This document shows, piece by piece, positions 1 to 8,881 of a DNA stretch of 55,450 bases (the stretch's first letter is position 1; the number at the start of each line of letters is the position of its first letter). Made by a program: the position numbers and the translations under genes. The notes under the pieces were generated by a model. It did no database searches and had not been told where the DNA came from. It saw nothing but the letters and a program-made list of their open reading frames with translations. The DNA comes from an uncultured Sulfolobales archaeon (GTDB taxonomy: Archaea > Thermoproteota > Thermoprotei_A > Sulfolobales > Desulfurococcaceae), in NCBI GenBank assembly GCA_938045475.1, contig CALIML010000018.1:1-55450 (forward strand), given 5' to 3'.

Positions 1-1580
1 GCACTGTTTCCAGCTAAATCAACTAAGTCAACGACAATAGTCCTGTTAACTGTTGTAGCACTAGTTACACTAACGTGCAGAATCCACGTATCTCCATAAG
101 AGTATTCAAGTCTAAGCGGAGATAGAGATCCATCTGCCTCAAGCAAGTACGCTGACGCATTTTTAACGCCCCAGCCTGGATCCAGGAAGTCAATGTACAG
201 TCTATTAGTTACGTTAACTCTCGGAGGACTCGGCACAGCTATCTTAAACTGAAGAGTGGGAGGCTCAAGATCCTCATCTCTATAAAGCACGAACTCCAAT
301 CCCCCACTGCTTGGAATGCATAGGTTGAGCAATGGATAGGCAAACCCATTGTAAGTAATGTAGTCTAACAACTCTACGCCAGCTCCCCCACTAGCATTAA
401 TGAACTTTAAATACACTCTATCCCCAGCCCATGGAAGAGCTAGCATTACTTCTCCACAAACATTGTATGAACGCGTCTTTCCATACAGCGTATTAGTTAT
501 ATTGAAGTAGTAAGCTGTATTCCCCTGAACTACCTGTGAGTAGAAGTATCCGTAGAGATACCTAGGGTCTATAGGTATTGAGTTCCTGACAGTAGTACTG
601 TAGTTAAAGCCTACAAACCACGGATTCATCATTGGAAAGCTTATTGAGTGATCAACACCTAGGTTCATTACTTGAAGCCCATTGTAGTCAGGCCTGCTTT
701 GAGCTTCAGTAGTCGTCGTAATGAAGTACGTTGATACGTTAGTCCTCGTAGACTTAAAGAGAATGTACTGATCCCTATGTATGTGGCCCGTTAAGACAAG
801 AGTCACTCCATAGTCTTCAATAAGCCTCGTCATCCACTGCGCTCTAGAGACGTTCCAATAAACGCTTACTAAACCAGTTACATTAGTGTAATCCGCTCTA
901 ACCAACCCCTGGCCACTGAGCATTGGGTAGTGGAATGCAACTATCTTTATTGGCAGATGGCTATGGGATCTCAGGACTTCCTCAAGCCACACCAACGAAT
1001 CCTCCGCCGGAGATCCAGTGTCGCCAGTATCTACTCCAACTAAAAGTATTGTTCCATTAATCACTCTATAGTACTCCCTTGGACCAACGTACTCCTGGTA
1101 ATTGACGGTCCCCCTATCGTGGTTCCCGGGGTATGAGAATACTGGCTTAGTGTAGAGAAATGAGTACCAGTACCCCCTGGCTTGAATGTATTGACTTGCT
1201 GCAGCGCCATCAGCTACATCACCTGTAACCACCACTAGATCTGAGTTCAGCAATTGAATGAGCATGTGGGCCGACTTCCTTAAGTCATCGCTTACTGGAT
1301 TGGGGGAGCCGAAGTAGTGTTCGTCAGTAATATGAGCTATTCTAACTACATTACTTTCAAGGCCTGTGTGAATCCAAACAGATCTTGGCACAACGAACTC
1401 TCTTTCAATTCCTCCATCAATTACGACAAGCCTTAAGTCATAGAGCCCTGGGCTAGCGTTACCTGGCACAGCTATCGATATCCTTGAAGAACTCTGAGCC
1501 TCAAAGCCTGCTACATTAATTGCTACTTGAAGTATGAGTAGAAGCATTAAGCAAGCGGCAAGGGACTTCACATAGAGCAC
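1..1580 (-). CDS. Secreted calcineurin-like metallophosphoesterase (3' end cut by window edge)
   Basis: Reading the minus strand by hand from 1580 gives one uninterrupted frame to the window edge, more than 520 residues. It starts with a hydrophobic signal peptide (MLYVKSLAACLMLLLILQV). An N-terminal beta domain follows, then a calcineurin-type phosphoesterase core with the ordered metal motifs HITDEHYFG (D-x-H variant), VVTGDVADG (GD), SYPGNHDRG (GNHD), AFHYPM and LTGHIHRD (GHxH). Several N-x-S/T sites suggest an exported, possibly glycosylated protein. The tail is a further beta-rich region. GTG at 1580 is preferred because a TATA-like TTTTTAA around 1604-1611 lies about 27 bases upstream, so the message would be nearly leaderless; GTG at 1571 is the alternative. 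The family cleaves phosphomonoesters or diesters outside the cell; the substrate cannot be told. The C-terminus is missing. Confidence 0.88.
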   Translation of the reverse strand, partial: MLYVKSLAACLMLLLILQVAINVAGFEAQSSSRISIAVPGNASPGLYDLRLVVIDGGIEREFVVPRSVWIHTGLESNVVRIAHITDEHYFGSPNPVSDDLRKSAHMLIQLLNSDLVVVTGDVADGAAASQYIQARGYWYSFLYTKPVFSYPGNHDRGTVNYQEYVGPREYYRVINGTILLVGVDTGDTGSPAEDSLVWLEEVLRSHSHLPIKIVAFHYPMLSGQGLVRADYTNVTGLVSVYWNVSRAQWMTRLIEDYGVTLVLTGHIHRDQYILFKSTRTNVSTYFITTTTEAQSRPDYNGLQVMNLGVDHSISFPMMNPWFVGFNYSTTVRNSIPIDPRYLYGYFYSQVVQGNTAYYFNITNTLYGKTRSYNVCGEVMLALPWAGDRVYLKFINASGGAGVELLDYITYNGFAYPLLNLCIPSSGGLEFVLYRDEDLEPPTLQFKIAVPSPPRVNVTNRLYIDFLDPGWGVKNASAYLLEADGSLSPLRLEYSYGDTWILHVSVTSATTVNRTIVVDLVDLAGNS

Positions 1581-1906
1581 CCATGTATTACAAGCAATGC
1601 AGCGTTAAAAACTCTTCCCGTAAATAGAGGCTCTAAGCCATCTTAACAACGCGCATTAGAGCTTCAGTAAATGACTAATGGCTAATCGATGGGAGAGCCC
1701 TCTGGCCCCTGATGAAGCCCTGACGTACATTATTGATTGAGAAACGCTAATAAGGAGTGTGAGTAGAACAATACAATTGCCCCGCCTCCCCACGTCCTCG
1801 GAAACCCTGTTAAGGGAGTGAAGATGAGGAGGAACGGTCGGGCGGGGTACAGGAATTAGCTTTAGGACAAGCATTAAAATTACTGCCCCATATATGTTCA
1901 CAACTG
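1581..1906. other. Intergenic region with divergent promoters and a nested palindrome
   Basis: No convincing gene is seen here. It holds the promoter of the leftward phosphoesterase (TATA-like bases near 1604-1611) and that of the rightward GH57 gene (ATTAAAATTA near 1872-1881, about 28 bases before the GTG start). Between them is a set of nested complementary arms: CCCCGCC 1780-1786 with GGCGGGG 1841-1847, CCTC 1796-1799 with GAGG 1826-1829, and CCCT 1805-1808 with AGGG 1813-1816 closing a GTTA loop. This could be a terminator, a regulatory RNA or chance. An overlapping 99-codon minus-strand frame looks spurious because it runs into the GH57 5' end and resembles no family. Confidence 0.4.
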
Positions 1907-3469
1907 GTGCCGGCCTTGACTGACGTGGTCTTAGTGTTTGAAGTCCACCAGCCATACCGCCTTGACAGAAGAGCTTATGAGAAACTAGTTTCGAAGTCCA
2001 TGAGGGGAGTCCTTGAGTTAAAAGATCTGGAGGAAGCTATTCTCGACCAGGGGTTAAACAAGATAGTTATTGAAAGAGCTGCAAAGAAGTGCTATGTCCC
2101 AGCAACCAAGATCATTATTGATGGATTAAGGGAATTTAAGAGTGCTGAGAAGGAGTTCAAAGTCTCATTCAGCATTAGTGGAGTACTCGTTGAGCAACTC
2201 CTTAAGTGGGCTCCTGAAGCAATAGACGTCTTCAATGAAGCCTATGAGACTGGGGCTGTTGAATTCATTGGACAGACGTACTACCATAGCTTAGCCGCCT
2301 TTATTCCGCCAGCCTTCGAGGAACTTGGAGAACAGTTTGAAGAGCATAGGAAGCTAATGAAGGAAGTCTTTGGAGCTGAGCTGATTAGCGCTGAAAACAC
2401 TGAGTTCATATACAACAACGACATAGCTTGCGCGATCTACAGCATGGGCTACAGGACTGTCTTAACTGAAGGCGTTGACTGGATCCTCGGCTGGAGATCC
2501 CCTAACTACGTCTACAGAGGCTACCTATGCGATGTTAAGGTTCTTGCCAGGAACTATAGGTTAAGCGATGACGTGGGCTACAGGTTTAGCGATAGAAACT
2601 GGGATCAATACCCCCTAACTGCAGACAAGTACGCTGCTTGGCTAGCCGCCACTCCCGGAGACGTAATACTTTTAGCAATGGACTACGAGACCTTCGGCGA
2701 ACACCACTGGCCTGAGTCAGGGATCTACGAGTTCTTGAAGTGGCTTCCAAGAGAGGTACTTAAGTGGAGTCACTTAAACACTGCTACGCCCTGCGAAGCA
2801 TCTGAAAGAAATGCTGCAAGAGACGTCTACGACGTCCCTCCGTGGAGAACCATTAGTTGGGCTGATGAAAGAGATGTCAGTGCCTGGCTTGGAAACTACA
2901 TGCAGTACAACTCGTTTAAAATGCTCACCGACCTAAGGCCCTACGTCTATGCTCTAGGAGACCCTGGTTTAAAGAAGTTGTGGAAGCTGTTAACAATCAG
3001 CGACCACTACTACTATGCAGCAACTAAGTTCGGGAGCATTGAGCAAGTACACAGCTATTTCAGCCCATATAAAAATGCTGCAGATGCCTACGCTATATTA
3101 GTTCAAGCTGCATCAATACTTGCTAAAACAGTAGCTGACTACATCAGTAGGAACCCAGTTAAAGTAGCTTCAGCTATCCGGCTGCCAATAGAGAAAGCAT
3201 TCCACTTCACTCTCCCCAGCGGTGAGCACACAGGCATTTACGCTAGAAACCTAGTTGAACTACTGCATAGGTTGAACGAAGTTCCTTCAGAAAGCCTAAA
3301 CCATCACTTAAACCGAGGAGACCTACAGTCATGGATTAAGCACGTGTTGTTCCTCCATGAATTAGCGGACGAGTTTGATGAAGTAGCTAGGGAGTCCCTA
3401 AGTATTGAGGAGAAGAAGGCTGCGTTAATTAAGTTAGTTGAATCCCTACTGAAGTCATCACAATTATGA
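1907..3469 (+). CDS. Glycoside hydrolase family 57 protein (alpha-amylase / glucanotransferase type)
   Basis: A 520-residue cytoplasmic GH57 enzyme acting on alpha-glucans. The family's conserved stations are visible in order: HQP at residues 14-16 (FEVHQPYRL), GQTYYHSLA near 122-130, the nucleophile region ENTEFIYNND with E166, and the acid/base region AMDYETFGEHHW with D259. The length and the ETFGEHHW motif match the MJ1611-like archaeal alpha-amylase subgroup better than the longer 4-alpha-glucanotransferases or amylopullulanases. No signal peptide is present, so a role in storage-glycogen or maltodextrin turnover is likely. The GTG start at 1907 fits a leaderless transcript from the TATA box about 28 bases upstream. 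The 3' end overlaps the convergent small membrane gene by 6 bases. The exact specificity (hydrolysis, transfer or branching) is not decided by these motifs. Confidence 0.9.
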   Translation: MPALTDVVLVFEVHQPYRLDRRAYEKLVSKSMRGVLELKDLEEAILDQGLNKIVIERAAKKCYVPATKIIIDGLREFKSAEKEFKVSFSISGVLVEQLLKWAPEAIDVFNEAYETGAVEFIGQTYYHSLAAFIPPAFEELGEQFEEHRKLMKEVFGAELISAENTEFIYNNDIACAIYSMGYRTVLTEGVDWILGWRSPNYVYRGYLCDVKVLARNYRLSDDVGYRFSDRNWDQYPLTADKYAAWLAATPGDVILLAMDYETFGEHHWPESGIYEFLKWLPREVLKWSHLNTATPCEASERNAARDVYDVPPWRTISWADERDVSAWLGNYMQYNSFKMLTDLRPYVYALGDPGLKKLWKLLTISDHYYYAATKFGSIEQVHSYFSPYKNAADAYAILVQAASILAKTVADYISRNPVKVASAIRLPIEKAFHFTLPSGEHTGIYARNLVELLHRLNEVPSESLNHHLNRGDLQSWIKHVLFLHELADEFDEVARESLSIEEKKAALIKLVESLLKSSQL

Positions 3470-3751
3470 AAGTAAGCGCTTCAGCGCCATAAAGGCTATG
3501 ACGGCAAGCACTAATGCTAGTACTGTAAGCGCCAGGAGAATAAGTATAAACAGAGCTCCGAGAATGCCTCCAACTACTCTAAATAAATGTGAAGAGCTGC
3601 TGGCTAAATAGCCTACGATTAAGCCAAGCAATAGGCATGGAATAGCTAGGAAAAGCAAGTGTGATAAACGCCCCCTGCCAGCTAAGTAGCCTACAGCTAC
3701 TCCACCAACAAACGCTAGTGACATCAATAGACCGAAGTGTAGGTAATCCAA
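3464..3751 (-). CDS. Small membrane protein, unknown function
   Basis: A 95-residue protein that is almost entirely hydrophobic, with about three to four predicted membrane segments (LHFGLLMSLAFVGGVAVGYL, LFLAIPCLLLGLIVGYLA, and a long C-terminal stretch from about residue 60 to 90). A short basic end (ALKRLLS) suggests a cytoplasmic C-terminus. It begins 20 bases after the phosphoglycerate mutase stop and is read in the same direction, so the two probably share a message. Its stop overlaps the GH57 stop region on the other strand. I recognise no family. A competing frame of 61 codons at 3579-3764 looks like a shadow. Confidence 0.55.
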   Translation of the reverse strand: MDYLHFGLLMSLAFVGGVAVGYLAGRGRLSHLLFLAIPCLLLGLIVGYLASSSSHLFRVVGGILGALFILILLALTVLALVLAVIAFMALKRLLS

Positions 3752-3770
3752 GTTCCTCCTCCAATTCCCT

Positions 3771-5039
3771 CTAAATAATCTTAAGGACTTTATCTAATAG
3801 AAGCCAGCCGTGCTCTACGACGCCTAAGCTCCCCTTAGAACACTCTCTCTCAGTGAATTTCACTGCTTCATCCCCTACTACTCCCTTATAGTAGAGGGCT
3901 ACTGGAACTGGGTCGTCTGTATGGGCTCCAACAGAGGGAGGTGTAGCGTGATCTGCTGTCACTAGAACTGCTGTATTGTCGTCAATAGCGTCTAAAAGTC
4001 TTTGAACGAAGTACTTGTCTATATCCTCTATCCTCTCAATCTTCAGGTCTAGATCACCGTCGTGCCCGGGCTCGTCTGGGCCCTTTAAATGCACGTAGAC
4101 TACATCGCTCTCCTTCAATAGCTCCAGCGTTGCCTCCAGCCTCACGGAGTAGTCATGCATTGGGTCACCAGTCGGGGGATCCACGCTCCTCACATAGGCT
4201 TTTAGGAATCTCCCTATGCCCAGTTCCACAGGCATTTCAGCTATAACTGAGAACCTCCTGCCGTACTTCAGCTGCAGTGGCTCTACTTCAGGTAGTTCAC
4301 ACCCAGCATCCCTTATTAAGAGAGCGTTTGCCGGCAGCAATCCTCTACTCCTCCTGGACTTATTTACTGGATGCTCGTTGAGAATGCTTACCGCCTTTTT
4401 AACGAACTCGTTGGCTAAACGAGCTGTTGCCCTAGCCTCAGCTGTATCGTCTAAGGGCTCAATGTCCCTCAGCGTGTTTTCAAAAGACTTAACTGCCTCA
4501 CTGATAAGCCCCCTCCTAACGTAGGCGGGGTCGTTGTTGCTCACATTGCTCGACAGCCCGTGCTCTCCGCTGCCTACAACTACTACAGCTCTATGCCCGA
4601 CGGTTGCCTTAACTTTAGCGTAGCCGCCATAGGCCTCTAGCCTTAATCCATTAATGGCGTTAGCTAGTTCTACTGCTTCACTAGTTGAAAGGCTTCTCCC
4701 AACTCTCCTATCAATTATTGTTAGAGTCTCCGGATCTATTGTAGCGAAGTTGGCTCTAAAAGCTACTTCACGGCCAGGCTTAAACTCCAGGCCCGCTCCA
4801 AGAGCTTCTATAGGCCCTCTCCCAGGATACGCTTTCTCAGGCTCGTAGCCAAGTATCGATAGTACTGCAGCATCGCTTTCAGGCGCTACTCCTCTAGCTA
4901 TAGTGTACATGAGTCCGCATAAACCGTTCCCAGCTATGTAGTCTAATCCAGGCTTATCTGCTAGCTCAAGTGATGTAACTGAGTCACTAAGCCTATCCGC
5001 TGCTCCATCTAGGACTAAGTAAATTAATTTGCGCTTCAT
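3771..5039 (-). CDS. apgM: 2,3-bisphosphoglycerate-independent phosphoglycerate mutase, archaeal type
   Basis: Interconverts 3- and 2-phosphoglycerate in glycolysis and gluconeogenesis using two metal ions and a serine nucleophile. The 422-residue protein has the alkaline-phosphatase-superfamily start LVLDGAADRL, the catalytic-serine region APESDAAVLSILGY, the partner motif YPGRGPIEALGAG, and C-terminal metal motifs HLKGPDEPGHDGD and LVTADHATPP. This is the archaeal ApgM/aPGAM branch. ATG at 5039 is chosen over an upstream in-frame start at 5066: it is preceded by the Shine-Dalgarno-like GGTGGG, and a TATA-like CTATTTATA at about 5070-5080 places transcription start just before it. The small membrane gene follows 20 bases downstream. 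The family assignment is secure. Confidence 0.95.
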   Translation of the reverse strand: MKRKLIYLVLDGAADRLSDSVTSLELADKPGLDYIAGNGLCGLMYTIARGVAPESDAAVLSILGYEPEKAYPGRGPIEALGAGLEFKPGREVAFRANFATIDPETLTIIDRRVGRSLSTSEAVELANAINGLRLEAYGGYAKVKATVGHRAVVVVGSGEHGLSSNVSNNDPAYVRRGLISEAVKSFENTLRDIEPLDDTAEARATARLANEFVKKAVSILNEHPVNKSRRSRGLLPANALLIRDAGCELPEVEPLQLKYGRRFSVIAEMPVELGIGRFLKAYVRSVDPPTGDPMHDYSVRLEATLELLKESDVVYVHLKGPDEPGHDGDLDLKIERIEDIDKYFVQRLLDAIDDNTAVLVTADHATPPSVGAHTDDPVPVALYYKGVVGDEAVKFTERECSKGSLGVVEHGWLLLDKVLKII

Positions 5040-5083
5040 GCACCCACCTAAAGCTCGATGAAGCATTGCGTTGTATAAATAGT

Positions 5084-5602
5084 TTATTGAAGCTTCACAC
5101 CAGTTAGCTCAGCGACTTTCTTAGCTAGTTCTTCAATTCTCATGACGCCGCTCTTCAACTCCCTCTTTAACACTCCTCCACTCCTTACTTCAAGGAACGC
5201 AGTTGTTGGAGAAGCCTTTACTCCATACTCCTTAAAACTACTTGCTGCAGCATCTGACTGGCAGTTTCTCGCAAACCACTCGCAGTAAATTATAACGAAC
5301 TCAACTGAATCTAAGTTCACTCCAACAGTCTCCACAAATGGATACCAGAATAAGTCATATATCCTGCATGCAGGGCATTTAGCGTTGTCGAAGTAAATGA
5401 CGTAGAATCCGTCTCTTTCAAAAGTTATGGGGCCCCCATCTCTTTTAACTAAAGTCCACTCCTTTAGCTTCTTGTCAAAGAAGTATATCCCGTGAGGGCT
5501 GTCGGCTTTAACGAGCTTAGTTCTATAGGGCTTATGCTCCCTCTCTCTAGCGATCTTTTCATATACCTTCTCTAAAAGCCTATTAATGTCCTCTCCAACC
5601 AT
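5084..5602 (-). CDS. Thioredoxin-fold protein with CPAC motif
   Basis: A 172-residue soluble protein with a thioredoxin-like domain from about residue 60. It shows the redox motif KCPAC (CxxC) followed by the helix start RIYD, a further cysteine in ARNCQS, and the cis-proline loop KASPTTAFL. The N-terminal 60 residues are charged and helical (LLEKVYEKIAREREHK). No signal peptide is seen, so it is probably a cytoplasmic disulfide reductase or a redox partner. It is longer than classical thioredoxin (about 105 residues) because of the N-terminal extension. A TATA-like GATATATAG at 5641-5650 and a GAGGCGG element before ATG 5602 support the start. The partner is unknown. It lies directly upstream of apgM but apgM has its own promoter. 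Confidence 0.8.
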   Translation of the reverse strand: MVGEDINRLLEKVYEKIAREREHKPYRTKLVKADSPHGIYFFDKKLKEWTLVKRDGGPITFERDGFYVIYFDNAKCPACRIYDLFWYPFVETVGVNLDSVEFVIIYCEWFARNCQSDAAASSFKEYGVKASPTTAFLEVRSGGVLKRELKSGVMRIEELAKKVAELTGVKLQ

Positions 5603-5696
5603 GCAACCGCCTCTAGTGCAAGCTAATTCATACGAAGACTCTATATATCAACGTTAACTTATTCCACCCCTAAAAAAATGTTTACAGTTAGTAGTT

Positions 5697-5790
5697 GCCC
5701 ACGCAGTTAGGCGTGAGCTCCCCCCTCGAGGCCCATCCAATGATCGTGGATCGCTGTTTCCATAGATGGAAACCGCTTGGGCTGCTCCTG
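5697..5790. ncRNA. Candidate structured RNA with a three-way junction (unassigned)
   Basis: Within the 328-base gene-free gap 5603-5930 the sequence pairs extensively. A first hairpin has CACGC 5700-5704 with GCGTG 5711-5715. A closing stem has GAGGCCCA 5728-5735 with TGGGC 5778-5782 and CTC 5785-5787, leaving a two-base TG bulge. Inside it are two hairpins: TCCA 5736-5739 with TGGA 5747-5750, and GTTTCCA 5756-5762 with TGGAAAC 5767-5773 around a TAGA loop. On the plus strand a TATA-like CCTAAAAAAATG at 5669-5680 lies about 25 bases before the first hairpin. I do not recognise SRP RNA, RNase P RNA, a tRNA, or a known riboswitch here. The strand is inferred only from the TATA-like box. Confidence 0.4.
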
Positions 5791-5930
5791 ATGGCTGAGC
5801 CTTCATAGAAGTGAACGTACCCCTAATCGCCTAAGGGCTTAAACGACTTTAAAAACTTACCTAGCCATGTCGATAGAGAATATTAACCTCTGGATTGAAG
5901 AGTTATGAGTCCGCCGGCGTGGTGTAAGTT

Positions 5931-7463
5931 TTGGCCACCACTTACTTAGGCACGAGGCACTTTGAAGTTGAATTACTTGAAGTAGACTTCGGCTCACATA
6001 CAGTGATATTAAATGAACGTGACGCTAGAGAGCTGGGGCTCAGTCCCTGGAGCAGAGTGAAGTTAATTAAAGCCGATAGATCTATAGGAGCAGCCATAGC
6101 TACTGCGAAAACCGTGGTTAGCCCAGGTAAAGTACTTGTTGATAAATCAGTGGCTGGTGAACTAGGGATCTCGCGCGGGGACAGCGTTGGATTAAGACCT
6201 ATACCTATTCCAAACAGCTTTACTGCGCTTCAAAAAAGGCTTCAAGGCCAGAGGCTTACTCAAGAAGACATGTACTTAATCATAAATGACGTCGTTGATC
6301 GCTCAATAGGGGAAGCTGAAATAGCTTCATTCCTAGTGAGTCAATTGTTCTACGAGCTCAGCGACGAGGAGTTAACGTACCTCGTAAATGCAATGGTTAA
6401 AACAGGCTCCACAATAGAGTTTGAGGAACCTGCTTACGACATACACAGCATAGGGGGGGTGCCGGGCAACAGTAAGGTTGCATTAATAGCAGTCCCAATA
6501 GTTGCTTCAACTGGGCTACTGATACCTAAGACTAGCAGTAGGGCAATAACTACTCCAGCTGGGACAGCCGACACTATGGAGGTCTTGGCTAGAGTTGATC
6601 TAACGGCGGATGAAATAAAGGAGATAGCTAGAAGGACTAAGGCGACGCTCGCTTGGGGAGGGAAGCTTAACTTAGCGCCAGCAGACGATATCTTCGTGAA
6701 CATAGAGAGGAGGCTGAACATAGATCCATGGCATCAAATGGTTGCAAGCATATTATCTAAGAAAGTAGCCATGGGTATAGACAACTTAGTAATAGATATA
6801 CCCGTTGGGAAGGGCGCTAAAGTGCAGGAGGTTTCGCAAGCAGATAGATTGGCCGGGCTGTTCTTAAACCAAGCGTCTAGGCTTAAGATGAGGCTGAAGA
6901 TAGCTCTTACGTTTGGTGGACAGCCTGTTGGAAGAAGCGTGGGGCCAGCCCTAGAGGCTAGGGAAGCTCTTGAAGCCCTCATAGAGAGGAGGGGGAGCAA
7001 GAGCCTTGTTGAAAAAGCACTACACATAGCTGGATTAGTAATAGAGCTCTCTGGAAAAACCCCGCCGGGCACAGGCTTTGAAGTAGCTAAAGGAGTTTTT
7101 GAAAAAGGGTTGAGCTACGAGAAGTTTAAGCAGATAATTGAGGCTCAAGGCGGTAGCCCAGGAGTGAAGCCCGAGGAAATACCTATTGGGGAACACTCCT
7201 ACACAATATATTCGCCGACGGAAGGAGCAGTAACGCACATAGATAACGCATATATAACTGCTGTAGCTAGAGCTGCTGGAGCCCCATTCGATAAGGAGGC
7301 CGGGGTATACCTCCACGTTAAAGTAGGCTATAGAGTCAATAAAGGAGATCCTCTTTTAACTATACACAGCAGCAGCTCGGCGAGGCTTCAGGACGCTGTA
7401 TCAATAGCTTCCAAGTACGTTCCAGTGACTGTTGAAGGAATGTTGATAAAGCTCCTTCCTTAA
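5931..7463 (+). CDS. deoA: AMP phosphorylase (archaeal thymidine phosphorylase family)
   Basis: Converts AMP and other NMPs plus phosphate to base and ribose-1,5-bisphosphate, the first step of the archaeal NMP pathway that feeds type III RuBisCO through ribose-1,5-bisphosphate isomerase. The 510-residue length, with an N-terminal extension of about 85 residues before the phosphorylase core, fits the archaeal AMP phosphorylases rather than bacterial thymidine phosphorylase (about 440). Visible motifs are the family signature region SSRAITTPAGTADTMEVLARV, the glycine-rich HSIGGVPGNSKVA, and KVAMGIDNLVIDIPVGKGAK. The start is TTG at 5931 with GGTG about 10 bases upstream and a TATA-like CTTTAAAAACT near 5850. 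RuBisCO and the isomerase are not in this window. Confidence 0.93.
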   Translation: MATTYLGTRHFEVELLEVDFGSHTVILNERDARELGLSPWSRVKLIKADRSIGAAIATAKTVVSPGKVLVDKSVAGELGISRGDSVGLRPIPIPNSFTALQKRLQGQRLTQEDMYLIINDVVDRSIGEAEIASFLVSQLFYELSDEELTYLVNAMVKTGSTIEFEEPAYDIHSIGGVPGNSKVALIAVPIVASTGLLIPKTSSRAITTPAGTADTMEVLARVDLTADEIKEIARRTKATLAWGGKLNLAPADDIFVNIERRLNIDPWHQMVASILSKKVAMGIDNLVIDIPVGKGAKVQEVSQADRLAGLFLNQASRLKMRLKIALTFGGQPVGRSVGPALEAREALEALIERRGSKSLVEKALHIAGLVIELSGKTPPGTGFEVAKGVFEKGLSYEKFKQIIEAQGGSPGVKPEEIPIGEHSYTIYSPTEGAVTHIDNAYITAVARAAGAPFDKEAGVYLHVKVGYRVNKGDPLLTIHSSSSARLQDAVSIASKYVPVTVEGMLIKLLP

Positions 7464-7504
7464 CAAGTTTTTATACAATACTCATGGTTTTTACTAATCG
7501 GTGA

Positions 7505-8881
7505 ATGAAAGTGCTTCTAGAGCCCTACGACGTGGTAGTTGTTGGAGCAGGCGTAGCTGGACTGACTTCATCGCTTAAGTTAGCTGAGGAAGGATTGAGG
7601 ACGGCTCTAGTTGAAAGAAGGCCTCTCAACAAAATTGGTGAGCGAGCGTGCGGAGACGCCGTCGGCCTACATCACTTTAGAGAAATAGGCCTGGAGCCGC
7701 CCAGCCATGTAGTAAAGCAGGAGTATAGAGGCATTGTATTGGTGAGCCCGAGTGGAAGGCATAGAATCTTTGTCCCGGGGGAAGGCATTGGAGTGGATTC
7801 AGTCAAGTTTGCTCAATGGCTTCTAGGGGAGTGCGTTAGGCGTGGAGTAGAGCTTCTTCACAGCCACCACTTGGAGAGCGTGAAGATTTCTGGAGGAGTC
7901 TTGGAGCGAGTGGTAGTCAGGGACTTAACCAACGGCTCCCGCAAGGAGCTGGCTGCTAAGGCCTACGTGGATGCCTCTGGAGCTGTGCCTGCACTGAGGA
8001 CGAAGCTCCCGGATGAATGGCCTATATCTGAAAGACCTAGAGTAACCGACTACAATGCTGCGTTTAGGGAAATAGTAGAGTTAGGCGAACCCCTAAGCAA
8101 TCCAGATTACGCCGCAATATACCTCAACAACGATGTAGCTCCAGGAGGATACTGGTGGGCTTTTCCAACGAGTAGTGGGAGGGAGGTAAACTTAGGCTTA
8201 GGAGTAGTCATGGGCATGGGTTTTAATCCAAGGAAGAACTACGAGTCCTTCGTAAAACCCCTCTTCAATGGGAGGACAGTGCATTCAGCTGGAGGACTCG
8301 TGCCCACTAGAAGGCCCCTCCCCACTCTAGTGTGGAGAAACGTAGTTGTAGTAGGTGATGCAGCCTACACCGTTAACCCAGTCCACGGTGGAGGCAGGGG
8401 TTCCTCAATGCTCGCAGCCTCCATAGCTGCTAGAAACATAGCTGAAGCAATTAACTTAGGTGTAAGTGAGGAAACTCTCTGGGGAATGAACGTGGATTAC
8501 ATGAAGGCTTATGGGGCGAAGCAGGCTAAGCTAGACGTGCTTAGAATGTACCTACAATTAATGAAGAACGATGACCTTGAGTTCTTGTTTGAGAAGAAGG
8601 TAGTTAGCGGAGACCAAGTGTACGACCTTGGAATCAAAGGTCGTTTAAGCGAAGAAGTATTGAACTCTATGAGGAAGATTCTATCGCTTATAGCAAGGCC
8701 GTCGCTGCTCAACAAGCTTAGAATAGTTAAAAGCTATATGGATAGAGCTGAGAAGCTCTACTTAGACTACTACCCTAAGTCGCCTAAGGAGATGTTTAAG
8801 TGGATTGAAGCCGTAAACGAACTATACAGTGAGTACTCCAAGCTAATAGGGTATGCTCCGGGGCCTAAGGTGAGTTGGTGA
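7505..8881 (+). CDS. Geranylgeranyl reductase family flavoprotein
   Basis: A 458-residue FAD-dependent reductase of the geranylgeranyl reductase family, which saturates the isoprenoid double bonds of archaeal membrane lipids (digeranylgeranylglycerophospholipid reductase) or of quinone side chains. The N-terminal Rossmann motif VVVGAGVAGLTSSLKLAEEG is followed by VERRP, then ERACGDAVGL, in which the cysteine is characteristic of archaeal members. The second FAD motif VVVGDAAYTVNPVHGGGRG is near residue 285. The ATG at 7505 lies about 30 bases after a TATA-like GTTTTTATAC at 7467-7476. It overlaps the DUF429 gene by 4 bases, so the two are translationally coupled. Archaeal genomes often have several paralogues; which isoprenoid this one reduces is unknown. 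Confidence 0.88.
   Translation: MKVLLEPYDVVVVGAGVAGLTSSLKLAEEGLRTALVERRPLNKIGERACGDAVGLHHFREIGLEPPSHVVKQEYRGIVLVSPSGRHRIFVPGEGIGVDSVKFAQWLLGECVRRGVELLHSHHLESVKISGGVLERVVVRDLTNGSRKELAAKAYVDASGAVPALRTKLPDEWPISERPRVTDYNAAFREIVELGEPLSNPDYAAIYLNNDVAPGGYWWAFPTSSGREVNLGLGVVMGMGFNPRKNYESFVKPLFNGRTVHSAGGLVPTRRPLPTLVWRNVVVVGDAAYTVNPVHGGGRGSSMLAASIAARNIAEAINLGVSEETLWGMNVDYMKAYGAKQAKLDVLRMYLQLMKNDDLEFLFEKKVVSGDQVYDLGIKGRLSEEVLNSMRKILSLIARPSLLNKLRIVKSYMDRAEKLYLDYYPKSPKEMFKWIEAVNELYSEYSKLIGYAPGPKVSW

Noticed and set aside
1656-1955. 99-codon minus-strand frame overlapping the GH57 start
   Set aside because: No family resemblance, overlaps a well-supported gene start, and ignores the promoter signals.
5697-5805. 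Possible fluoride riboswitch, because of CTGATGG near 5788-5794
   Set aside because: The complementary pseudoknot and upstream stem of the crcB motif could not be found, and the following gene is not a fluoride exporter.
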